Source: Pagrus major (taxonomy: Eukaryota; Chordata; Actinopteri; Spariformes; Sparidae). Taken from it: 64,000 bases of DNA. This document shows positions 43,601 through 55,600 of the stretch, one piece after another; position 1 is the stretch's first letter; each line of letters opens with the position of its first letter. The notes beneath the pieces were generated by a model. It worked only from the letters and a program-made list of their open reading frames with translations. It made no database searches and was not told where the DNA came from. The stretch spans positions 5,353,297 through 5,417,296 of the forward strand of contig NC_133230.1 in assembly GCF_040436345.1 (NCBI RefSeq), in the 5' to 3' direction. The position numbers and the translations under genes were made by a program.

Positions 43601-46600
43601 GCATGCTAATCAGCTAGCCCTGTCCTCTTCTATAATACCACTTAGTACCGTAAGATAGTCCGATAGCCCTCGTAATTTTAGTGAGACGATGTATGCGACA
43701 GGCAAGTACACGTACAGTTGCCTTTTTTTCTGACTAAACAGAAAAATTCAACCGTACACCTTCTGAATGAACTTTTACTGAACTAAGACGCGCTGTAAAA
43801 CACACCCAGTCTGGTGTCCAGCTGTGGTCACTGGGAGGCGGCCACATAGCTCCAGGGCTAACTGAACTTATTAGCTAATGTTAGCTAGCACCTGTAGTTT
43901 TGGAGCATCCTTTGTATTCTGGCTGTATTTGACAAATTACATCATTACGTGCTGCTGAGCTTAATTGTTTTTAATTGTTTATTCCTTTGCATGCAATTTT
44001 TCACAATTGTCATTTTATCACATGAAGTTCTCATGAATCAAAATAATCATGGCATGAACACAGTGAAAATAAAATCATCACAGATATGTTTTCCATCATC
44101 AGACTCATTTAATTTATCCATCTACATATTTTTTGTGCACATTAAGCTGCTTCTTGGCTCAATTCCAACTTTTGCACTGTCAGTGCCAGTACTCCAGGTG
44201 AGAGATCAGGTCATAATGCTGCATGCCTTCTGTTTGGAGTGTGCTCCCATCTCGACCTCGTCCCATTTCCCATCTTCTTTGCTTCTTTTTAATAATGCAT
44301 CTAATGCATTCTGTGGTGTGTTTGCATCTCTTTGTGTGCCTTGCTGCTTTCCGGGATAGTTCGGTCCCCAAGATATAGAGCAAATGCTTGAGGTATGTTT
44401 CTCTAACTTAACAGACTAAATCAGAGGTTTGAACTACTGTCCATACCTCTTTCCTTCTAATATGACTCGTAAAACTTACGAAAAAGCTTAAATCTTAACT
44501 CCTTTTTTCCTCTTTAAACTGAATTAATGAGGTTTTTCTGGATTGTCAGTTTGGTATGAGTTTCTCAACACATTTGCATGCTGATTATGAACTAAAAGCA
44601 AAATTGAAATCGGTTTGTCCCTGTGAGTCTGAGCTGAATGTCCACTGATTATGACAGAGAGAGGAGCGAAAGATGCTGAGAGAGCTGAAGGTGTTTTTAG
44701 ATCAGCTGGAGAGAGATGTGCTGCGGGCTCAGGGAGCAGAGGGAAACCTCACTGACAAATATCAGGTGAGTCAGGCCTGGAAAGACAGAGTGCACTGTTA
44801 CATAACAGACATTTATCAACTCTCACCACTTGTCTTTCTCATTTTATCCTTTTGTTTTGCAGGCATTCAAGAGCTTCCGTGTACAGTATGAAATGAAGAA
44901 AAAGCAGACAGATCCGCTGCTTCAGCCGGTGAATAGAGACGGAAAGCTGTCGGTGGATCAAGCTCTGGTCAAACAGGCGTGGGACCGTGTGTCTGCCAGG
45001 GTGAGTCTACTGCATACTTCTGCACAACATGAATAATTTATAACCGAGCCGACCAGAATTAATTACGCTAATTAATCATACCTACAATAAACAAAACCTG
45101 ATAATGAATAATAGATTGTCCGTTTGCTATTTGCTATCATTTTAGCTTTAACATTGCATTGACATACTGAAAGTAATCATAATGAGAGAGAAACACAACT
45201 GAGGGCTCCTCTCTTCTTTTCTGGCTGCCAGTGAAAGTTCAGTGGGGTGCAAGCATTTGAATCAAGAGTTTGTTCAGAGGGGAGGAGATGAGAACAGAGG
45301 AGGTTTTGTTCATTGGCCAGTCTGCTCTTCTGGACATCCAGTGCTTGTCTAGACTGGCATAAAACTCTTTTGTAGCCCGAAAGCTTGTGAACATGTGGAA
45401 ATGTTTCGATCAGCATCGCCTCCTCTATGGTGGCATCTTGCTTTAGTCGAGTGTTTTTTTTAATGGATGTCAATTGCAGCTGCTGGACTGGCACATCCAT
45501 CTGGACAAGTCCCTGCCTGGTCCTCTGGGTGTGATTGGAGCCTGGCTTCACAGGGCAGAGATGGCTCTGAGAGAGGACATTCCCATCCAACATGCACATG
45601 AGGAGACAGCCAATATACTTCACAGAAAATTAGAGCAGCATAAGGTAACACAGCAAATCTTTGATTTTCAAAGTATTTGGATACCTACCAAGCTGTTTTA
45701 TATGATTAATTATATGTGACATTTTGCAGGAGGTATTAAAAAACTTGGAATCGCACAGACAACCCTTCCACCAGATCCACAGAGACAGATCAGTGAATGG
45801 GGTACCTGTCCCACCTGAGCAGCTACAAGATATGGCTGAACGGTATGATCTTCACCTGAATCACTATAGTTATACCATAGTGTCTTCTAATAATAGACCA
45901 TTTTCATTCAATGGTCATTTTGCTGGGGAGCTGAAATGTTTTTTTAATTCTCAGAAAACAACGCTGAGTATTAACTTGTGTTAATCTGTGGCATAAAGTA
46001 ATATTTATGATCTTTCCTTTAAAATGTTCTCTTCTGTTTTTAATTGAGTAAAACATTGTTTGTGGTCTCTAATTAAACAAATACTGGACACTTGTTTAAT
46101 TTGCAGGTTCAATTTTGTGTCGACGTCATCATACGCTCACTTGATTAAACTGGAATTCGTGGAGATGAAGTATCGACTGATGGCATTTCTTATGTTGGCT
46201 GAGTCAAAGCTCAAGTCCTGGATCATCAAATACGGCAGACGAGACTCAGTTGAACTCCTGCTGCAAACCTACCTTGTAAGTTAAAATCATTGGAGTTGTA
46301 GTTGCAGGATTTGACTGTGTCTTTCACGCTATTTAATTTTATTTTCATGTTTCTATTCCAGACTTTTGTTGAAGGCCACAGGTTCTTTGAGCAGTATGAG
46401 ATCATCTACACGGGCCTCAAGCAAGCTGCAGAAGTTTATGTCAAATCTGACAGTTCAAGTAAGACTCCTTTCTCTTTTATCACCAATTTGTCTGTTATTT
46501 ATATATTTATATTATATGTATAGTTTTAAAATCCCTCCACTGGCAACCTGCCTGCTTCAGAATTGATTTTAAAATCATTGTATTGGTTTATAGAGCTCTC

Positions 46601-49600
46601 GGTCTTATTTATCAGATTTGCTTTTAAACAATGAACTCTCCAGAACCCTCAGGTCTTCTCGTAGTCTTATAATTATTCCTAAAGTCAGAACAAAAACTCA
46701 TGGCGAGGCATTGTTTTATTACTATGGACCACATCTCTGGAACAGGCTTCCTGAAGACCTGAGGGCTGCAGAGAATGTTGATATTTTTTAAAAGCAAACT
46801 CAAGACCTTACCGCTGTACTGGCTTTTAATTTAACTTCTATTTGTCTGTTTATTTATGTATTTTGTTGATGATAGCGTTTTGTTTTTGTATTTTAATAAT
46901 AATGGTTTCATTTAAGTATTTTACTTTCCAGTTATTTGTGTATTGTATGGTGGGGTGGGGGGTGTATTTTTTATTGTCTGAAGCATTTTGTTTTACTGTT
47001 GTGTTCGTCTGGGCTCAAACAGTCTTATTATTGATTTCATGTTACAGGGTCTAAGACCTGTAACAAAGGTAAGTCTAAAAACAGTCTGACAACCTTTAAA
47101 ACCTTAATTTTGCCTGTCTCCTGAGCTGTTTCTTTCTGTAAACTTGGGGCTGCACTTTTCTTTTCTAACATTCTGTTAACCCACAGGACAATCATGACAT
47201 TGCATTATGCATGGAAACGTAACAATAATCGCATTACATGGAATGCTGTTTTAGCACGACTTCTCTGACCTAACATCATGTAGCTTCCACCAATGGGCCA
47301 AATGATCAGCAGACATAATCAAACGCTGTTTTTTTTCATAGCTGCATAGTTGATATCCATCGTGGTTTCTGCACTAATGATATATTTTGCTTCCAGTTGA
47401 TGAAGCAGAGGGGGTAAGTAAATTCCTGAGTGATGCCACAGCTCAGTGGAAGAACCTGGCTTTGGAGGTGCGGAGTGTTCGCAGCATGCTGGAGGAAGTG
47501 ATCTCTAACTGGGAGAAGTACAGTAGCACCGTGGCAGGTCTGCAGGCCTGGCTAGAGGACGCCGAGCAGATGCTCAATCAGTCAGAGAATGCCAAACGTG
47601 TAAGTACAACAGATACAAGTAATGATAAATATTTATTTATTATTTGTATCATACAGATTATATTTCTGCTGCTAAACTGTTTGTTTTCCTTTTTTCTTTC
47701 AGGATTTTTTCAGAAACCTCTCTCACTGGATGCAGCAGCACATGGACATGAACGACGCTGGGAACTTCCTCATTGAGACCTGCGATGACACAGTTTCACG
47801 AGATCTGAAGCAGCAGCTCCTCCTTCTGAACGGGAGATGGAGGGAACTGTTTGTCAAAGTCAAACATGTAAATACAATGCAGTGTTCGAAATAATATAAT
47901 GATACCTTCTGTCACATCAGCTTGAGTTTGTAAAAAAAGTTAAAAATGATCCATTTGCTGTCTTCCTCTGTGTCATTGGCAGTATGCAAGAGCAGACGAG
48001 GTAGATAAATTGAGGCAAGACTACCAGGATGGGATTAATACTTTGAAAATGTTCATGGATGCAACCAATGAGAAGATGACTGCTCCTGTCCAAGTATCTT
48101 TCCTGAACGTCAGAGCCTTCGCACAAGATGTTGAGGTAAACAGCTGATATGCTCATCCTGATTTTTTGTCCCTCTTCTGCATAATGAAAACTCATTATAC
48201 TATGTATCCCTATTTACCGTAGGAAATCAAGCACAAAGTGCCAGCGATGGAAGCCGCCTGTAAGGCAGCGAGCCGTACCGCTCAGCTGTTGACCAAAGAC
48301 ACTCCACAGGAGGAGGTTTCACAGATGACAGCTGTGATGGCCTCGATCAAAGAGCAGCTGAGCAAGGTGTGTGCGTGTCATTATACTGTGTGTCATCCAC
48401 TTGTCACCAGTGATGTCACTTATTAGCATAGTTGCATTGTGGGTAATGTAGGCACCAGGTTTTGAAAAGGAAGAAGAAAGTGTGGAATGAAAAAGGCGAT
48501 ATTTCTGGTTCTACTGTATCAATTTTGGCCATTTGTTTTGATCTTATTAAGATCAACACGACATATCAGTCACCGTTGATTCAGTTTAATCAACGTGCTT
48601 TCTTTCATTAAGGTAAGGGAGAGATGTTTGCCTCTGCTGAGGGAGTCCCAATCTCTTTTACCTCCACTGGAAGAAATGGAGAAAAACATCACAGGATTTT
48701 ACCAGGCTCTGGAGAAGGCCAGTCATATCACCAGCACCCCCGACTCTGAGGGACCAGTAGACTTTAAACAGAAATGCCAGGTAACTAATATTTTTAGATT
48801 TGTTATTTTTGAAGAACTATCGTTTTCACTGAAACCCATAACCTCAAGATATGAATAAATGAATAATGGCTAACCCTGCTTGTCATTGAATACTGCAGGA
48901 ACTGGCGACCTTCACACATAGCTGTAAGAAGTGTTTGACAGTGATAGAGAGAAACCACCAGACCATCCAGAAAATAATGAACAGCAGTAAAACCCTGGAG
49001 CACATGGACATGAGCCTCCTGCAGAAAAGAGTAGCAGACCTGCAGGCTTCCTCTCAGGTAAAGTAAACCTCAAGGCCTATTTATATTCTGTTTGGCTTTT
49101 AGACTTGTGTTAGCATTTATAAAGTGTATTTTTGTTTCATTTGTGTGTTTAGGCCATGATTAAGGAGTCTACAGAGTGGCGGAAGCATGTGGAGGCAAAC
49201 AGCAGCCTCATGAAGAGGTTTGATGAGTCACGGGTGGAGCTGGAGAAGGTTCTTAAAATGGCACAGAGCTGTCTTACAGAAAGAGGCAACCCAGAGGAGC
49301 TGCTCAAAAAACACACAGTAAGAATTCGGTACAAGTGCCTCTGAAATTTGTGCAAGACCCAAAACAGTACAGTTTAACATCATCATTGTAACCTCTCAGT
49401 CTTTTTTTTGTGCGAGTATGCTCAAACATCATCAGTTCTAGGTTGACGAGATGTAGCTGTAAATAAAGTGTAACTTGTGTAAATTTAAATACTTTGTTAA
49501 ATAATTGTCAGTGCTGGTACAGAAGAAAACGACAGATGTTACAGAAAAAGGGGGGTATTGAATGTAATTAACATAGAGAAAATAGAATGCATGTAAATAA

Positions 49601-52600
49601 GACATGACTTGTACTGGTCAAAGTGTGACACATGATGATGAGGTCTTGATTTTTTTTTGCAGGAGTTCTTTGGTCAGCTGGACCAGCGGGTTTTGAATGC
49701 CTTTCTGAAAGCTTGTGATGAGCTGACGGACATTTTACCAGAGCAGGAGCAGCAGTCGCTCCAGGAAACTGTCAGGAAGCTGCACAAACACTGGAAGGTC
49801 AGTGGCTGGAACACTGTCGTTTTTCAAATGCTAAGATGCAGCTCCAAGTAGATTACGACGACATTATGAAATGTTTATAATCGGACATATTATATTTAAG
49901 ACAAATTGTTGTAAAAAGTACCCACAAGTCATGCTTAAGTAAAATATCATGCTAAAATATTACTTTGGTAAATGTTAAAGTCACCCATACAAATAGTACT
50001 TCAGTAAAAGTCATAAAGTATCAGATATTACATGTCTTTAAGTATCAAAAGTATCAAAACACTAATATGGTAGAATTTAGAATCATAGATAAGCAGATGT
50101 TAACGGTATAATAATAATTAATTATCATACCACCAGTGAAGTGAATACCATAGAAGTGGCAAATTCTAGACTAGTTTATGACTTTGCACTTATTTGTCAT
50201 TTTATGATATATTACAATTGGAAAATGTCCTCGACTTATAATTTTAACCAAACCAAAATGTTTGCACTGTTTTGTAAGTGTAATGATTATCAATAATCAA
50301 CATTGCTTGAAAGGAACTCACAAATTGCTCTGAATCTGGCCTCACAATTGTCATATTTCTCATTTCCCAGGACATTCAGACAGACGCCCCCTTTCACCTT
50401 CTGCATCTTAAAGTGGAGGTGGAGAGGAGCAAGCTGACGGTGTTGCTGCAGGAGTGCCAGGCTGAGGTGACCAGGGAGAACCGCCACCTGGCTAACATGG
50501 GGAGCGAGAGGCTCATCAAGGAGCACAGGGTGAGGACAGAGTGGCTGGCCGGCTGGCTGAGTTTCATGTATTGATTCACACAGTTTAAAATAATTCAATG
50601 CAAATTCACTGATGTGTTGAGGCATGGGAAGATTAACTCGGTCCAAAATAACTGAGGCTGGTCCAGTGTCAAGAAACTGTACTTAAAGGACTAGCACAGA
50701 AGTAAAACCCCTGCTATCCTTTGTTGATGATGTTGACTTTTCACACAAGTAAATAATGTGTTTTTCTTTACTTTAGGCCTTCTTTAGGGAAAAGGGCCCC
50801 CAGTCCATCTGTGAGAAAAGGCTGCAGCTGATGGAGGAACTTTGTCAAAAGCTCCCTGAGGGCGACCCCGTCCACCAGACCCTTGAAACAGCGAGAAAAG
50901 ACTTCGCTGAGGTCCAAGAGGAGATTGAGAACACCCATCAGAAGCTAATGCAGCACCCAGATAAATGGAAGGACTACAACTCAAGGTGCAATAACTTCTT
51001 ATTTCTGAAGGATATGTTCTTCATTAACCAGGCAGCTTCCTACATTCATTACATACCTAAAGTAATCATGTTCAAATTCTTTCACGAGTTGAGGCGGAAG
51101 TTGAGATGAGGAGAGGACTTGCAAAGCTTACTGTTCCGATAGCTTACAAAATACAAAGTTTATTCAGCATTACTGAAGAGGCGCAGTTTCTTTATTCTAC
51201 TCCATGCTGACTTCATTGTCAACAGACACAATCAGAACAGAAATGTTCTTATACAAGCACTTATTCCTGAAATCCTAAAGTTAAAATTAGATTTCCCTTT
51301 ATGGTGTGAAACAGGTACGCTGAGCTCTCCTGCTGGCTTATATCTAAAGAAAGCCAACTAAGGCTGCTGAGGAACCGAGCCAATGACCCCAGAAAATACG
51401 GCCAGGTGAAGACTACCATCACGGTGAGTTAGTCCAAACACCCCACAGCCCAGCTATCCTCTGACGGTCCCCTCCTCGCCTTCTCTGGGATGTGTCACTT
51501 GTGATGTGCTGATGACTTGTCAGTGTCACTGTTGAGAAGACAAATCTGTAAAAATACTTTGTGTCAGGTGACTCTTCTCACCACATGTGCTGTATCACTG
51601 TCTTTTGTTGTGTGCAGGAGCTGAGGAATGATGCAGAGCTACAGGAGGGGAATCTCGGCTGGCTGAAAGCCCGAATGGCCGTACTTATCGAGATCTGTGC
51701 CGACAGCGATGGCCAGAGGCAAGCAAGTGCACTGAGCAAGCTCTCTACTGATTTTAAAGGTCTTCTTGCTTCTCTCTCAGAGGTAGGTGAAGCTTTCAAT
51801 GTTTTAGGTGCCAGACACAAACAGACGTCATATCTCCTTTGGGAATCTACAGTATACTGCTTAAAAATGCTGATGTTATCCAAGGGACCTACATTTTCAT
51901 TTCGAGGTGAGATATAAGATTTATTATTTGGATTTTTCTCTGTTACATCTTTCAGGCTGAGAAGATGGTACTGGCTGTGGGGGACTGTGTGCAGTTCAGA
52001 GAAGAGGTACAGACCACTTTGGAGGATCTCGTCCAGGGGCAGAAAGAGGCTCAGGCTGAAGTCACCAAAATACTGGACTGTCCAACTGTTAGAGAAGGCC
52101 AGCAACTACTTCTCATTCACCAGGTACTGTTGGACATTCACAAAAAATGAATATAATAGAGAAATAAATGAATTTTTAGATTAACGCTCTGAATGTGTCC
52201 TGTTTCCCATAGCAACTGTTAAAACGCCTGAAGCTGAAGAGAAAGGATGTCCAGCAGCTGATCACCAGAGGTCAGCAGCTCCAGGCTGAGGAGGGGCTTG
52301 GAGAGACTCTGCAGCAGGACCTACAGAGTTTAGAGAACACAGTCAGCAAAATGGAGCAGAATATGGATTCACAGGAGCAAAGCCTTGAGGTGAGCAGTGT
52401 TACTAGCACAGTGAGTCAGGAAACGTTTGAGATAGTGTTAGTGAAGAACATATCACAGTGGGTTAAAACCTTTTTTCTTTCTAAGTTATTTTTGTCAGGA
52501 TCATTTCTGAAGAGACTGAAGTGGATCACCACATCATGTTCTAAAACTTCTTTTTGCACCTGCCTTCACAGATGGAAAAAAAATTACTTTGATAAAAGAT

Positions 52601-55600
52601 TTTGGCAAAGCTTTCTTTTTCATCTGGAAAAACATTTTATACCTCCACCTGTTTCAGAGATGAAAGACAAATTATGGAACTTAGAAAGATTATCTTGGCA
52701 AAAACAGGTGTTTTTTCACCTGTTCTTCAATCAGAAATACAGGCGAGATAACAATGTTTTTCTTGCTTGCCTCTCAGGGCTTCTGTACTTTGAACTGACT
52801 GACTGACTTATTTGCCTTTACTTTTTCTATCTTCTAAAAACTCAGACCACTATCTTTTTTTAGCAACAAACGTCTCTGTTTAATTAGTGTGAAATGAAGA
52901 TATTGTGTCTGTCAATCACTGTCAGCCTCTAAGCTGAATCCTGACAGCATCAAGACTTTCCTCATCCACTAAATATAGAATCAGCGCCTCTGGCCATTTC
53001 TTCTGAAGGTTAATATTATGTCAGTTAAGTGTAAGAATTTGTTCTGACGCAGACACTATTTTACCTCTGCTATAATATGCATTTGTAGTTGTGTAGTTGT
53101 GTTGGATGTTTAGTCATGTATTTTTACTGTAAAGTTCTGATTGCCACATAAAGTAAAGAAAAGTCTAGTAAGTAAAGTAAAGTAAACCCTGACAGATGTT
53201 CCTAATGTTCTGTGGATGGAAAAGAGTTCCACCATGGGAAGGAGGAGAGGGATTCCTGTCAATGCAGTAGGTGCTGGAGCTGCAGCATTTGTGGAAACTT
53301 GTCCTGAATGGAGGGTAGAGAGGTCTGATTGATGTTTTCTGTTGGAAGGACTTGCCCTCTGAGGCTTTACTGTTCCTTTTCGAAGATAGCGAGGCAGTGA
53401 GTCAGTCATCACACCCTTGATGGTGCTTTTATAGAACGCATACAGGGATGGAGGAGGGAGCCTTGAAATGGAAACGTTGCTGTGCTGTGTTATGATGCTC
53501 TATGGATCACAGTGAAAGATTCTCAGAAGGGTGCACATCAATAAATCTGATGTTTCTGACGCTGCGGCAGAACCTCTGCTGCAGCACCAGTGGGGCGAGG
53601 TGCCTGCAGAACATAAGCTGTGCTACCTCTGTCATTATGCTGACTCATCACCACCGCTGATAGAGCCAAACATGGTGGTGTCGTCTGCATACGTAATGAA
53701 GTGGTTGGAGCCGGATTGACAGTACATGTATCATGTGTCAGTGTGGGCTTTTAGTAGTGAACTTGATCTGGGATTACTGCCATTAGAAAGTCATTCTTTT
53801 TGTAACATTTTGCTATTTTTGTTTTGCAAAAGCATTCATTTTCACCTTCATCATTTTAGATAGTATTGATATTAGTGCAAATTAATGCACATAGCATTGT
53901 GCAGACTTAAAACAATCCATTTTATAATCTATTTTAAGGTCTGAATCGAATATAACACTAAGATTTCTGGCCGAGGGCTTTAATTTTGAGGCCAGTGGAC
54001 CAAGTAGGAGGTTGTTATAGAACTGTGCCATATGAAGTTGATTTGATATCAATGATTTCTTGGCATTGTCATCCTCAGGTCACACTGGCAGCCTGGCAGG
54101 AGTTTGACAGCCAGCAGGAGGCAGTGCACGAGTTTGTTAACAAGGCCTGCTCATCGATGGAGAGAGACCTGAACTTCAGCAGCCCAGAGAGCCTCGCTGT
54201 TGAACTCGACCAGGCCAGAGTGAGTAAAGTATACTTTGGTTTATTCTTGACATTTTTACTATTGTTTGTATGTTAGCTACATGGAAAATATCACCAATAT
54301 TGTTTACTTTGTAAATAGGTGTTGCTGAAGCAGTGTGAAGCAGAGGCCTCACACATGAACACTTTGCTGAAGAGAGCGACAGAAATCCAGCTCGGTCCGA
54401 AGAACAAGACTCTGCTTTTACAACAAGCTCGTTCCCTCAGTGAGCAAGTGGACAAAGTCGAGGCTGGACTAAAAAAAGAGTAAGAGGATGGACTCAAAAT
54501 ACATTATGATGCCAGATGAGTTATGATTAAACACTATCTCAAGGACCCTGTAGTAAACCCAATTATCTGGTACTTGATTGTCAAGCTTTATTTGCAACTA
54601 TTCCTGATCCAATTTATAATTCATGCTCTTGTGTTTCAGTGTCAAGACTTTGGAAGACATGAAAAGTCAGTGGGATAAGTTTGGAGCTGGATTTGAAGCC
54701 TTTTCCTTGTGGATATCTGACAAAGAAAAGCAGCTAGATGCACTCAAATCTTCTGCTTCGCCTCTTGAGCAACAGATCAACACAGTAAAGGTACAGTATG
54801 GTGCATGATAAAGCAGCAATCTTAGCCAATCAGCAAAGCTGTCTTAAAGTGTTAGAATGCAACAACACAGGCCTCCTTTTCCTGAAGTGCTGACAGACTG
54901 TCTCTTTTTGCCTCCCTCCTTTGTCTTTGTCACAAATGGAGAGCAGTAACTGTTCATGAAGTCTGTGGTTCGTGTTTGACTAAGCGGTTTCGGTGCTGAC
55001 AACCTCAAGCTGTCACGAAATGCTAGTGAAATGAATGTTTCCTGTTAGGATGATGTGTAACTCTAACACGCTATTTGTTTCAACTGATCTTATCACTGAA
55101 CTAGTAAGCACAATATGCCCAGACTCACTTACAAACTGCATGATTTTAAGAGTTGTTGAGTGAGGAGAAATTTAAAAAAAAAGCAAAATGTCGATGGCAG
55201 ATTGTAAATCATTCATGCTTTTGTTTCCATTTGACATTAAATGCAACACATTAAGTTGTTTCTTTCCTGTTAAAAAGTGTCAAGTTGTGGCTTCGCTGTG
55301 ACAGCCTGTCTGCTAGCTGATGTCTGTTTCAATTGATACCACCATTTAAACAAAAACGTATGAAAGACAACAACATTTACAGTAAACAGTAACCAATACA
55401 GGCTACTTCTTTGCCACCCGTGGAGAAAGTCACCAGACTCCCATAAGAAAATCGCTACATTTTGTGAGTTGTTGCATTAGGATAAACTTTATAAACTTTT
55501 GTGAATTGCTGACGGCAAATGTTGGATAAGGGATTATCTCAGTCTTGCTGTTTTTTTTTTATTTTTTTGCATCCAGGTTGTTGGTGTAGAGCTTCAGGAG

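Noticed and set aside
52351..52806. Extension of SYNE1 exon 29 as a long reading frame
   Set aside because: A good donor (GAG|GTGAGC at 52389/52390) and continuity with the exon at 54079 show that the rest is intron. The read-through peptide is not spectrin-like.
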